NCBI GenBank assembly: GCA_016081115.2
Contig: CM071931.1
Coordinates: forward strand, 14,082,284-14,146,283
Reading direction: 5' to 3'
Length of the DNA stretch: 64,000 nt
DNA from: Rehmannia glutinosa
Lineage: Eukaryota > Streptophyta > Magnoliopsida > Lamiales > Orobanchaceae
Part shown: one piece after another, positions 1 to 11,964 of the stretch
How positions within the stretch are numbered: the stretch's first letter is position 1
How the letters are laid out: the number at the start of each line of letters is the position of its first letter
Made by a program: the position numbers and the translations under genes
The notes under the pieces: model-generated
Told to the model about the DNA's origin: nothing
The model's input: the letters and a program-made list of their open reading frames with translations, nothing else
Database searches by the model: none

Positions 1-1516
1 CAGGATCGGTGCAGTGATGACCAGAGGGTCTGAGTGTGGGTGGACCACCTGGTCAGCATCGACATCCGAAAAAATGAATCGGCCTGTTGGTTGGCGTTCT
101 CTAATCTCAGCTATTCTAACCTGCCTTTCTGCATGGGCAGCTTGCCTGACATCGGCTTTCCTTTTTCTATTCGAGCGGCTGTCCTCAGCCGCGTTAGTAT
201 TGATCCTATTCACTCCAGACATCATCAATATTTCCCTACCTTGATTTTCATTCGACGGTAATGGTAGGGGAGCTCGATTTACCAACCGCTCCGGGTTCAC
301 TTCTGGAGTAAGTGCCGATGGGGGTGGTAATTCATGGACGTATCTTCTCAACCCGCCCTTCTGAATGACGCACATGATCTCCCTAATAAGGTCCCGGCAT
401 TCATCGGTATCATGACCTATCGATTTATGATAAGCACAATACCGTCGCGCATCCAACTTTGCTGGCTCGAGCCTTAAAGGCCGAGCCGGTGGTAGCAAAT
501 TTAGACCCTGTATCTCATTCCAGATAGCTGAAGGAGTGTGTGTCAAGGTACTACTCAGCGCAACAACTTCGGCTCGCACATCCTGGCGAGCCTTGTACCC
601 GGTGATAGGGTTTTCCGAAAATGGCCGGGAACTTGGTCCCAGCCCTGAAACAGGCTCCTTCTTCCCATCCTTTCTCACACCCCCTGTCTTCTGTTCCGGG
701 CGTTGACTTGCCATAGCCTCCTCCGCGCAGATGTGACGTTCAGCGCGGATCAAGAATTCCTGGTACGAGGTCGCCCCCGACTCGTGGATAGAGTAATTAA
801 ACCATGTCTCGGGGGCGACACCGGTTCCATTTCTCAGACGTGTTTATTGAACCGAGCGATATAACTTTTTAAGGACTCATTATTCCCCTGTTTAATATTT
901 ATGAGGGAATCCTTCGGGGCGGCTCGGACTTTACATGTGAGGAAGTGCGCCGTAAATGCGGGGGCTAAGTCGGCCCAGGACCGGATGGACCCTTGCAGTA
1001 AGGTCCTGAACCAACGATGGGCTCGGTCGCCCAACGTCAGAGGGAACGCCCTGCAGAGAATAGCGTCGCTGGGGCTGTAGAGTTCCATCCATGCTAAATA
1101 CTTGTGGATGTGCATTGTAGGGTCGGTCTCACCATTATATAGGCCAGGCCGAGGGATTTTAAGTTTTGGTGGGAGTGGAGTGGATAAAATGCTCGCAGCA
1201 AAAGGTGACATAACGGAAGGTGGGTTCGCCACTTGATCACGGCCTTTGATATCGGGCTTCGGGACCGCCTTCCGATTCATTCAAACGGGCGGCGAGGCGC
1301 AAAATTTCCGCTTCCTCGTTCTTCCAGCAAACTAGGACCTTGAGTTTGGTTGGCCCTAGCTCGCTCCCGCTCATCCGGAAACCGAAGCCTGGAGCTTATC
1401 GATCGAGCTGGGCGGAGAGGATTTTCACCTAGTCGCCCTGCAAACACAGAGCGAGCGGCGGTGGTGTGCGCAGTTCGATCGCGATTCGCACGCGGTGTGT
1501 TCCTCGTTGTCATCAC
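1..1516 (-). pseudogene. Ty3/gypsy gag (Tat/Ogre-like), broken, running off the left edge
   Basis: Structural gag of a minus-strand LTR retrotransposon, whose product would form the cytoplasmic virus-like particle. The N-terminal part lies at 1516-1277 and its stop overlaps the next ATG at 1280. The stretch 1280-834 carries the retrotransposon gag domain (a PRPGLYNGETDP-type segment, then HRWFRTL and FTAHF motifs). After another frame break near 833 the frame continues to the window edge. It contains a zinc-knuckle-like Cys-x2-His-x4-His-x4-Cys at about 397-441. It ends in an FSDVDADQVVHPH-type segment, which normally sits just before the aspartic protease. The LTR and PBS lie just upstream at 1976-2630. 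At least two frame breaks make it non-functional. Family placement rests on gag and PBS style and is an inference. Confidence 0.8.
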
Positions 1517-1975
1517 GCGTCGCTTTTCATCGTCATGACGACCATGCGTGCGTTACCGGAATCGCTTCCTGGCCCTCTTCACGGGGAGGCGTAGGAACAT
1601 GGGGGTTAACATGAACATTTATCGGGGGGATGTTTAACTGAGGATTAGGTAAAGCGGGTGAGTATTCACCTTTGGTGGTGGAGGGGGTACTTGCGAGTTA
1701 GCGGTAGCGAGTGTTTGGGAAATTAATGGTTCATCGTTGGACAAAAGTGGGTTAGCAATTAATCGAGCGGCGGAAATAAAGTGGTGCTCCCGCTTGGTCA
1801 GGGCGCGTTTTGGCCATTTGATGTCCGGCCGGTTTAGTTGTTGGGGTGTTGCTCTTGATCAAACGAGCATTTCGATTGTTGAATCATTTTGTCTATTACG
1901 AAAGGATAAACGTCGAATTTCACCTGGTTTCACTTAACTCGATTTAGCTTGGAATCCGGATCGACCAATACAGGC

Positions 1976-1993
1976 CCTCTCCTTCTAGCGCCA
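1976..1993 (-). other. Primer binding site of the minus-strand Ty3 element
   Basis: On the minus strand the LTR end CGTCAACA is followed after two bases by TGGCGCTAGAAGGAG, the usual PBS form of several plant Ty3 lineages. It lies between the LTR and gag, as expected. Confidence 0.7.
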
Positions 1994-1996
1994 ATT

Positions 1997-2630
1997 TGTT
2001 GACGGGTGTTTTGGTCAACAAGCCAAATATATGAGAAATTTAACACGTGGAAAAATAAATGTGCGTAATGCGTGTTTATTTATGACTAATTCTGCCTTTC
2101 TTACGTAATGCCGAGCCGAAAATCGGGGTCGGTCTTTCTTACATTAACACGTTTTTGATCCCTTCTTCCTTCTTTTTGAGGCTTTTATACCCCTCTAGTA
2201 AGTGGTTTTTTAACGATCATCTTTGCACTAATTAGTAAATTAATTTGAAAAGGACACATGTCTCCTCCTAAGTGTGCATGTCCCAAGTTTTTGCCACTTG
2301 GTGACTCATCTTGATCACACCGACACGTGGCGGCTTTTCCGGTGCTAATGGAGCACTATGTATGGGCAAATGGTTATTCTTCCAATCTCCCACGCACACG
2401 TTTCCGCCAAGATTTGGGCTCGGGGGCGGGCCGTGAGACGTGCTCGATTGATTGGGCTCGGTAGTTTGGCGAGCCTAACGAATGATGTCACCAGGTACTC
2501 GGCTAACGTCACCGGCTTGGTTCGCGCGCCCTAGTGGGCCCCTCAGGCGCCTTGGATGGCCACGTGGGACAATTCTTCCGGCTCGGCTCGGGCGTCATCG
2601 GTAATATAAATCCTCAATTGCAAGCATACC
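1997..2630 (-). repeat. LTR of the minus-strand Ty3 element (left part only)
   Basis: The LTR 3' end, read on the minus strand, is the TGTTGAC...GTCAACA-type tip at 1997. A GGTATAAAAGC TATA box is at 2181-2189, giving an R-U5 of roughly 160 bp. The sequence is GC-richer than its surroundings. The other LTR end was not found before the copia insertion at 2631, so the LTR is probably truncated or interrupted there. Confidence 0.55.
2181..2189 (-). promoter_or_regulatory. TATA box of the Ty3 LTR promoter
   Basis: TATAAAAGC on the minus strand, about 185 bp upstream of the LTR/PBS junction. This is the usual position of a plant LTR core promoter. Confidence 0.5.
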
Positions 2631-3109
2631 GTTGGATCATAATTCAACATTGGGTTTATATGTGAAATAATTATGCATTGTGGACCGATCAATTAAGGTT
2701 AAGCCCATTTTATAAGTGATCAAATTAGATTTAAGGAATTGGGCTTTAATGTATCTAATAGGGTGTGGGCGCCTTTAATGTGTAGATACTTTGGGTTATT
2801 CCTATTTTAATGATGGGCTAAAATAGGATATCCAATATAACATAGTTATATAAGGGTTATGGTCCCTAGGTCACACGTCTACGACATTCTATTCTCGCTA
2901 TCCCATCGTAAAAAAAAAACCTACGGAGAAAATTTCTGGTTCTCTCGAAAGCTTGAGACGTGTAGATCTAGAAGGCCGATCCCAAAAATTAATTGCTATG
3001 GATTATTGACGCTCCGATCTAGTCTTTTGATTCTCAATAATTCGATATTAACGCTCTGGATCCCAAAGTGATTAATTCACTAAAGTTTATTCCAAATATA
3101 CTATTCCAA
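2631..3109 (+). repeat. 5' LTR of the copia element
   Basis: Starts GTTGGATCATAATTC, with the expected TG start apparently mutated, and ends just before the PBS. It contains an ATATAAGGG TATA-like box near 2848 and matches 8371-8836 over nearly its whole length. Confidence 0.88.
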
Positions 3110-3110
3110 G

Positions 3111-3122
3111 TGGTATCAGCCT
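3111..3122 (+). other. copia primer binding site
   Basis: TGGTATCAGC, complementary to the 3' end of initiator methionine tRNA, lies two bases after the LTR end. Confidence 0.75.
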
Positions 3123-5339
3123 TTCATATTGATTTATCGAGAATCAAAATCTATTTCGATATATGGATAAGTTCGGATTGTTTAATTATATCTGGATTGT
3201 TGAATTTGTATTGGAATTTTGATGTTTTGGGTTTTTTCTGGATTTATGAGAATTGTGAAAATCGAATTTCACGAATTTTGTATGTCTTATTATGGATTCA
3301 GTTGGGCCTTTTATAGAATTCAATTATCAGATGATCGTAGTTTCGAAAGTATTTGCTCATGCTTTGACTATTATAAAAATTCAGAAAATTTAGATCTGCA
3401 TGTTGTTGGTGGGTTTTGTGAATTGGGATTAAGATTTGGAAAATTCACAACTTTTGCAATTAATGTTTTTATTCCAAAAAAAAATCTCAAAACCCAGAAC
3501 GCCCCTTTCCCTTTCCCCGTCGGACAACGCCCACCATTGTACGGCCACGATTTGGATGCAACAACAATTGTAGTTAAACGAGGCCTGGTGGAGATGGACT
3601 GGTCGTGGACGAACACTAAACGGCGATGGGCAGCAGCGAATTAAGATTGACAACAATTCAGTTTTAGTTTGGGGAAGATGGCTTCTTTGACCCTTATTTC
3701 TTTATTAGGAGCTGATTTGAAATTTTCAGAAAAAATAGTTTTTTTTTTTAAAAAAATCAGCTTTATTTTGGGCACTTTTTGTGTGATTAAAGTTTTCTTG
3801 AGTCTTTCCTGTCATTAAGAACTTCTTTATGGGCCCAGTTCCAGTTTAAAGAAAATTGGGCTTTTGATATAAAAATGTTTTAATTTTGAGGTTCAATTAA
3901 AGTTTGTTTGTTTTTAAAATTGGCCTCAAATAATAAGGAAAACCCTAAATCAAGTCTAATCTTGGAATTTAAATCTTAAATTCGAATATTGGTATGGATT
4001 TATATATTACGAGATGATTAATTGAAGCAACATGTCACCAAAGTGATCTCTTGTGGAAATTAATTCATTTTAGAATATAAAAGGTCGTGTGCAGTAACGT
4101 GTGAATATTAACCCCAAAGGAAGGTGAATGTTTATCAGACCATTGACGCGTGCACCGTGGTAATAAACGTGTGATAATTATTCGGTTTTACATATGAACA
4201 CTAAATCGCCCAAAGGAAGATTTATTGTTTGATATATTCTTATTATCAATGTTTGATTACCGCACCAAGATATCAATTACAAGTTAATATTTTGTCCAAA
4301 GATGAAATATTAATGGAGTGTCGATATCTTGAGATGGGATTTACCATTATTTGAATTTATTATTAGGATTCCGAGATTTATGTGAGCATGATTTATGTAT
4401 TGTTCATTTTCCTGGATTTAAGTTTGTATATTCCATATATATTTAAGATCAATATAGTTTTTATGTTAAAAGGGCACTTTATCTAGAAATGTCACTATAG
4501 CTAAGGAATTTTCTTGCACATATTGAGAAAATATTTGTTGAGAAGAAAGGCTCATATTAAGACGCTTTTGACAAATATGATCTCGTAAGGTATGAGAGTA
4601 AAAGCAATATTAAGAATAAATTATAGATATGTCTCGTATTGTTTTAGAGGACTTCTTTGGTGCATTTAGTTTTTGATGTCTCTTTCGACACAGTTTGCTT
4701 GAGTTTAAGGTGAGTCAGCGGCTAAAAGGAGTTTTACTCTCTAAATGAGTCATCTCATCATGCGTACGTAGAAAGAAAAGGTTAAAACAATATGAGACAA
4801 AAGGGCTAATATTGCTTTAACTTCAAAGAATAAAAGGCAAGGAATTGAAAATGTAGAAGGATAAAGATACGCTTATCTATGATTTGTTTTGAGGTTAACT
4901 TAACCGGTACATTCGCACACATGGTGGAAAGATTTTAGTTCATCAACCCACACCAGTGTATTCGGTAGGGATTGTCTCCATTGCCAAAAGCTAAAGGATG
5001 GTGAAAGATACTTCAAAATAGGCAAAGGCAAGACAATTATGGTTGAAATAATAGGAAAATGTAGATTATTGTTAAGATCTGGATTTTATTTGAATATTGA
5101 TGAGACGTTTATTTGGAACTTGACCTCTATTTTCGCTTTGGACAAATTCGAGCTTTTTCTGTTCATTTAAATTGAGAATTTAGCTTGTCTCATGATTCAA
5201 AATTAGTTATTTCTAGTTCTTTACAATAACCTTTATTTGATTACACTATTGCTTCATCCAACAAGTCCTTACTTTTAAGTACACGAGGTATAAGTAAAAA
5301 AAACAAACCAATAAAAGAGATTTGTAGCCAATTGGATTT

Positions 5340-7880
5340 TGGTGTCTTAGAACTTATATATACGGATATTTATGAGTAATTCCTATAGTTGCTTGGAATG
5401 GTCATTAATATATATTAACGTTCATAGGCGATATTTTAGATATGGCTACATGTTTTCGTTAATAAAAGGGTCACGATTACTAGGCGTGTTCGATTCTATA
5501 AAGGTCAAGTTGAGAAACAACTCAATAAAAGGATTAAAAACATCACATTTGATCGTGGTGGTGCATGCAACGATGGATATGATGGTTCGGGTGAACAACG
5601 TGTAGGATTGTTTGCTAATTTCTAGAGGAATGCAATATCGCCCCACAAGACACTAAGTTCGGTTTGCCATTATGAATAGTGTTATGAAAGACGAAAAGCA
5701 GAATGCTTAAGAATATGGTGAGGAGTATGATTAGTCATTCTATCTTACCTTAATCACTCTAGGAAAAGCACGTAAGGTGCAAAGATATATCCTTAGTAAG
5801 GTTTCCAACTAAAGCGACTAACATAATATTCCCTTATGAACTTTAGGCGGGCAAGAAACCTAAATCAAGCACTTGCACGTTTGGGAATGTCTAGGCCGAG
5901 GAGGTAAGGCCTTACAAAGCCTAATGAGAAGAAACTAGACTTAAGGACATTTAGTTGTTATTTTGTTGATACTCTTAAAAGTCCAAAGGGTACAAGTTTT
6001 ATGATCCCACAACCAAGGCTATTTCTAAGTCGTTAAATGTCCGGTTCCTCGAGGATGTTGAGTTTGCGGGGAGATAGAGTTAAAGACTTTGTCTTTGAAG
6101 AGGAATACGTTTGTTGTTCCCACGAGGTGTTGTTGGCATTGATCGTAATTTTTCCCGACCTTGTTCAAGACACAAATCAAAACAATGTCGAGAGAACCTC
6201 CTGTTTCTTAAATTATTCCATATGAACAAACTCTACAACCTCAAGAACTTATGCCATTGAGGAGATCCACTACGGAAAGAAGAAGTGCAATACCGGATGA
6301 TTACATTGCGATTCTCAAAGAAAATGAGGTTGGCATTGGAATGGTGGAAGAGAATTCAATCAATTTCTATCAAGCCATGTAAAGTTCCAACTCTCAAAAG
6401 TGGATGGATGCCCATGAATAAATAGATTAAGTCCATGAGGACAATGACGTGTGGGAACTTATCTCATTGCCATAAGGTACGAAACTCATTGGTTGCAAAT
6501 GGATATTTAATACCAAGAAAGATTCAAGAGGCAATGAGGGAAGGTACAAAGCTCGTCTTGTCGCAAATGGCTTTACACAGAAAGATGGCATCAACTATAA
6601 AGGGACTTTCTCTTCAGTTTCTTTGAAATACTCTTTCAGGATCATAATGGCAGTGGTGGCATAATTTAATCTTGAGTTACATTAGATGGATGTAAAAACA
6701 TTGTTTCTCAATGGTGACATTGATGAGGCAAATCATATGGTACAAACGAGAAAACTTTGTGTTGGAAGACTCAAAGGATATGGTTTGCAAACTTAAGGAA
6801 TCCATCTATGGACTCAAGCAAACATCTGGACAATGGTATTTAAAGTCTCATCAAGTGATCATCTCGTTTGGTTTTGAGATGAATTTGGTTGATGATTGAA
6901 TATATCATAGGTTATGTGGGAGCAAGTATATATTTCGATTTTGTATGTCGATGACATTTTGCTTGCCATCAACGATATAGGCTTATTCCATAACACCAAG
7001 AGTTTTCTCGATTAAGAATCTTGAGATGAAAATTTTTGGTGATGTCTCTTTTGTGTTAGGATATAAATACAATGAGATTATTCTCGAAGAGTACTGGATT
7101 ATCACAAAATAGCTATGTCGAAAAGGTCCTTCAAAATGGCATGTATGATTATAAACCAAATCATAACCCTATGGCTAGGAGACAAGTTCGATCTCAATTG
7201 GTGCCCAAGAATGATTTAAGGAAAATAAAATACGTAAGATTCCATACGCGTCGGCAATATGGAGTCCGATGTATGATCATGTATGCACGAGTTGGATATT
7301 GTGTACATTGTAGGGATGCTTGGCGGATATATAATTAAGTCGGGAATATACAATATTTGAAAAGCTTGCCCAAACAAGTCTAAGTACTTATGGATAAAGA
7401 AAAGTTACATGCTCACATATCGAGGTCGGATTAGTTTGAGATCATTGATATCGACTCGATTTTATCGATGTCAAGATAACATGGTATTTAAGTTGGCCTA
7501 TGTATTTTCGTTAGTTGTGGAAGAGTTCTAAACGATACAATATAGACTCTTTTACCATGGTAGGAAAATTCATAAGATGTTATGGAACATCCAAATCATG
7601 GATTATAGTTGCGAAAGTTTGTCATGAGGTCTGCGTATGTAGATGGTATTAAAATACCACTAAGTTTGTGACATCGAGTCAAAGAACGCTATATTCCAAA
7701 CAACAGAACTCGACGAAGACTAAACACAAAGAGATCAAGTTCTGATTGTTAAAGAGATAAGTCAAAGTGGGCGGTGTCTATAGAACATCGATACAAACTC
7801 CATAATTGCGGATCCATTTACTAAGGGATTGCCACCCAAAGGATTTCATGAACTTGTTGTTCATATGGGTGTCAAATCGA
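5340..7880 (+). pseudogene. copia pol remnants: integrase, reverse transcriptase, RNase H
   Basis: Decayed polyprotein read in changing frames. Around 5372-5640 is the integrase core: an FTDDFSRYGY-like segment followed by SDRGGE-like and YDGSGEQR-like remnants. Around 6430-6640 is the reverse transcriptase start (DNDVWELI, CKWIF, YKARLVANGFTQKDGI). Around 6690-6900 are MDVKT-FLNGD and VCKLKESIYGLKQ, and near 6945-6960 a degraded YVDD. From 7020 come FGDVSFVLG and further RT C-terminal motifs. RNase H remnants end near 7875 with IADPFTKGLPPKGFHE. The order PR/INT/RT/RH defines copia. Multiple stops and frameshifts exclude activity. No convincing gag was recognised between 3123 and 5300. Confidence 0.85.
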
Positions 7881-8358
7881 TTCAGGATATACGATTTTAA
7901 GGATATTCGATTCTAGTGGGAGTTTGTAATTATAATGTTGAGTTTGTAATTATAATGTTCTTTTAAATGTAGACACATTTTACAGTCACTTCAGAGTTTA
8001 AGGATATATTAAGGTTTTACTCTGCAGAGATTAAGTTTCAGTATATTAACACTTTGATTCGGCATATGGTTTGATCTCACTAAGGTAAGGTGGACCAGTT
8101 GGAAATAGCATGTTAAGATCACATTGCATGAAATTTCCATGCTACACATCCACATCATGATCCATGTCTTTAATTGTGTTGGCATATGTGACCATTGATG
8201 GGTCGAGTTACGATAAATGTAACGAAGGCCGCTTTAATCCAATGTTGGTACGATTAATAGATCGGATTGGTTCTGAGATACATTTGGTTATGACAAACAA
8301 AGTTGAGCTCATATGGTTATTTTTACAATACATAATTATAAGGTTACACATATAGCCC

Positions 8359-8370
8359 AAGTGGGAGATT
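8359..8370 (+). other. copia polypurine tract
   Basis: AAGTGGGAGATT lies directly before the 3' LTR. This is the standard plus-strand primer site of copia elements. Confidence 0.75.
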
Positions 8371-8836
8371 GTTGGATCATAATTCAACATTGGGCTTATA
8401 TGTGAAATAATTATGCATTTGTGGATCAATTAAGGTTAAGCCCATTTTATAAGTGATAAATTAGATTTAAGGAATTGGGCTTTAATGTATCTAATAGGGT
8501 GTGGGCCTTTAATGTGTAGATACTTAATGGATTATTCCTATTTTAATGATGGGCTAAAATAGGATATCTAATATAACACGATTATATAAGGGTTATGGTC
8601 CCAGGTCACACGTCTACGACATTCTATTCGCTATCCCATCGCGAGAAAAAAAAACCTACGGAGAAAATTAAAGGGTTCTCTCGAAAGCTTGAGGCGTGTA
8701 GATCTAGAAGGCGGATCCCAACAATTAATTGCTATGGATTGAGACGCTTCGCAATCTAGTCTTTTGATTCTCAATAATTCGATATGAACGCTCCTGGATT
8801 AAAGTGATGTAATTCACTAAAGTTTATTCCAATATA
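8371..8836 (+). repeat. 3' LTR of the copia element
   Basis: Direct copy of 2631-3109. The exact right end is uncertain by about 10 bp because the last bases of the left LTR (ctattcca) are not seen here. Confidence 0.85.
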
Positions 8837-10675
8837 GTCGTCTGGACCTCCACGGGTAATTCTAAACTCATGATTTCTTTGAGGCTTTCGTCTAAGTCTA
8901 GTAGCAATTGCTTAGGTGGTGTTTTGAGGTGGAAGTTGGTAAGTAGATTACAAGAGAATTAATCGGTTAACTTGCCGAGTGAAAGAGAGGTGGTGCTTGG
9001 CTGTGGGTTTATGAGCGAGATGATAAGGATTGAAAGTTATATTAATTTGAGTAATAAATAAAAAGGATTGATCCTCTTATGCCACGCAATTCACAACTAT
9101 AGTTAGAGTAGGAAAGAGAAAAAAAATAAAAAATAAAAACTAATAAGTTTCTTTCTTTTGTGTTACACGTCTAATGTGGGTCCTTTTAGTGGACATGTAT
9201 ATTAGATTTTTATGTAAAATGAGGCAAAAATTGGAGTTTAATATATTAATGAATCATAAAATATTCTATAATGGTAATGATAATTTTAGTTTGGCTAAAA
9301 AGAAATAAAGTTTGATTTTTGGAATAAAATTGGTGGTCAATGGATGAAAATATTAGCCTGCTAGAACAAAAGAACAACTCAAATAATTGAGCTCGACAAG
9401 TGATTTAAAAATTTAAATTCATATAACACACCAAATCAATTATATAAATTAAACCTTAAATATTTATCATCTTGGTATTTACATCGTTATCTAAATATGG
9501 GGTCTCACAATATCTGTGAATACTGCCCTGATCATTTTTCTGTTGCGTCATATTTTTGGTTGTACCAGTTGTATGTATCATCATAGAGTTGTACGTCTTG
9601 TACGACCAGATTATAGGCACGGGTCATTTGGCAACTGATCACAAAACTCCCACACTCACAACAGAATAAATTGCAGAATCTGGACAACAACTGCCTCATG
9701 AGGGAGTGGCAATGGATTTCACTAAAGATACGTAATCATGTGTAAAATAAGTATTTTCTTAGTATTGTTATACGAATCGCGTGCAACATTTGTGCTTTTT
9801 TTATAAGTTATATAAATCATGTACAATGTTTGTGCTTTTTTCAAAAGTTATGAATCATGTGCTACATACGTACATTTTACTAGTATTCATAATATAAAAA
9901 AAATCCTTGAAATCGATAAATAAGAACGAGGTTTCTCCTACAGAGTTCTTGAGTATGACATATTAGTAGTAATCTCAACTGTACGAGGTTTAGGGAACAT
10001 CACATAAAAATCAGTCTTACTATACATATTGTTTGACTTCAAATAAGATTTCAAATAAGCAATGCTTGCAAGATGCAGAGAAAAGTAAATCATTATCAGC
10101 GCTAATTAATATAAAAATTATAGGGCTTTCCACGATTGACAAGGCAATCATCATACGCTATTCGCTTAAATAAGTTAGGTATGACAACGTTAGCAGATGC
10201 AAACCAACCACAATGAAGGTGGAGTTTGCAACCCAACAATGGCTACACAAATTTGCAATCATCACAATATACCTCGGTATTACGGTTGTTGATACTCGGC
10301 CTTGATTGACTTGAATTTGCGCATCCGGACCGGATAATTTCCATCTCCTAATTTTCTACATTGGTCCATTTAACTTGTCACGTGTTTGGTTCACGATATT
10401 TTTTTGGTGTAGAAAGTTGAGAAGATAACTGCATAAACAATAGTGTAGCAGGAAATGTAGGTCATTTGGTAATGGAGATTGGAGATTTAAATACTCTCAA
10501 CCAACTTGGTAAAATGGATATGAACAAAAAAGGAAGCCCACACGATAGAAAAGGATTGATGTTATTGGAGGAATTAATTTATTGATTATTATGTGTATTT
10601 GTTAGCTAGTTCTAAATTTTGGGGTTTGTAAATAATATGAATTGGGCTTTTTCTATAGAATAGGTAATTAGCTAA
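8837..10675. other. Spacer, no gene recognised
   Basis: AT-rich DNA. On the minus strand 8960-8838 reads open and looks like a short leader with an ATG at 8871 that runs into the copia LTR, but no family was recognised. A four-unit degenerate repeat lies at 9731-9890. Nothing else could be supported. Confidence 0.4.
9731..9890 (+). repeat. Degenerate tandem repeat, four units of about 40 bp
   Basis: Each unit begins with a form of AATCATGTG and runs through a T-rich stretch to a TTAT/TATT end. Unit starts are near 9731, 9773, 9814 and 9851. Confidence 0.5.
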
Positions 10676-10685
10676 ATTTAGGATA
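10676..10685 (+). repeat. Target-site duplication, left copy
   Basis: ATTTAGGATA, identical to 11816-11825. It brackets the long inverted-repeat element. A duplication of 9-10 bp is typical of Mutator-like elements. Confidence 0.75.
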
Positions 10686-11815
10686 GGCAAATTTGTTTTT
10701 TTAGTCCTGTAGGTGGACGTGCTTAGAGATTTGGTCATATTTTCTTTCGACTTTGGATTTAGTCCTTTAAGTGGGTAAAATTCAGATTTTTGGTCTTGTT
10801 ACCTCCTACAAGAGTTAAAGTGACCTGTTAGGCTTATGTGGAATATCTTTTTCCAAAAAATTAATATTTCAATTATAATGGATGAGATGGATGCTTATTT
10901 GGCAATACACTTGGCAAAAATGGAGATAAAAATAAGAACAAATCCAACTTGGCATTATAATTAAATTAAAATTTAAATAAAATAAAAATAATTTAATTAT
11001 ATAATATACTTAAATTATCTCTTAAAAATATTTTAATAAGATAAATATATTTGAAATTCGATAATAAAAAATAGATTTACATCATTACTTTAAATCACTA
11101 ATTATTTTTTTTAAATAATTTATAAATATTTATTAAAATTTAAAAAACTAATTATATCACAAAATGTAAAATATATAGTAATCATTGCACAAATATAACA
11201 AAATATACTTGTGCGAAAAATGCACTAATTATTTGTGCAATGATTGTTGAATACTTTACATTTTGTCTGAGAATTATTTATTTTTAAATTATTTATAAAT
11301 ATTTTGCATGTTGGTTTATTTCGTCCGAACGTTATTTATAAATATGATTTTTTGAAATTATTTTGTTTTAAAAAAAAGAAGTAATTTAAACTTTTTTTTA
11401 AAATATATTCATCTAATTAAAATATATTTATCTAATTAAAATATTTTGAATCTTATTGAATTATTTATGTTTTTTAAGTTTAAGAGATAATTTAAATATA
11501 TTATATAATTAAACTATTTTTATTTTATATAAATTTTAATTTAATTTTAATACTAAGTTGAATTTGTTCTTATTGTTTCCTCCATTTTGCCAAGCGTATT
11601 GCCAAATAAGCATCCATTTCATCCATTATAATTGAAATATAATTTTTGGAAAAAGATATTCCACATAAGCCTAACAAGTCACTTTGATCTGTTGTAGCAA
11701 AAATGAAGGACCAAAAACTGAATTTTACCCATTTAAAGGACTAAATCCAAAGAAAAAAAAATAGGACCAAATCTCTAAGTACATCCACTTAGAGGACTAA
11801 AAAAATAATTTTCCC
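10686..11815. mobile_element. Non-autonomous Mutator-like element with very long inverted arms
   Basis: The two halves are inverted copies of each other over about 500 bp each. The left end GGCAAATTTG-TTTTTTTAGTCCT pairs with the right end, read on the other strand, GGGAAAATTA-TTTTTTTAGTCCT. The similarity continues through the GGATGAGATGGATGCTTATTTGG-like region to the AT-rich centre. A perfect 10-bp duplication flanks it. No coding capacity was seen. Transcribed through, it would form one long hairpin, a natural source of small RNAs; that role is inference. Confidence 0.8.
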
Positions 11816-11825
11816 ATTTAGGATA
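11816..11825 (+). repeat. Target-site duplication, right copy
   Basis: ATTTAGGATA, identical to 10676-10685. Confidence 0.75.
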
Positions 11826-11923
11826 TAGTTATATAATCCAACCGAATCTCATTCTATAATGGGTTTGGATTAGCTAAATTAGGATAGTTAAGATTAAAAT
11901 CCAGCCTATCTCATTCTATAGTC

Positions 11924-11924
<1 letters not shown>

Positions 11925-11961
<37 letters not shown>
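11925..11961 (+). repeat. (TA)n microsatellite
   Basis: About 18 uninterrupted TA units at the left edge of the GTATTAG-repeat element. Confidence 0.95.

Positions 11962-11964
<3 letters not shown>

Larger units (their letters stand above)
2631..8836 (+). mobile_element. Ty1/copia LTR retrotransposon, full-length layout, inactive
   Basis: Two direct repeats of about 470 bp (2631-3109 and 8371-8836) flank an internal region. That region has an initiator-Met-tRNA PBS (3111), integrase, reverse transcriptase and RNase H remnants in copia order, and a polypurine tract (8359-8370). The LTRs differ by many small changes and the right copy is a little shorter at its end, so the insertion is not recent. 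All pol frames carry stops or shifts. A clear 5-bp target duplication could not be read. Left flank is gcatacc; right flank is gtcgtc. Confidence 0.9.

Noticed and set aside
8838..8960. Host gene 5' end interrupted by the copia element
   Set aside because: An open minus-strand stretch with an ATG and leader-like sequence exists, but it is about 120 bp, without a family match, and the continuation across the element is in LTR sequence.
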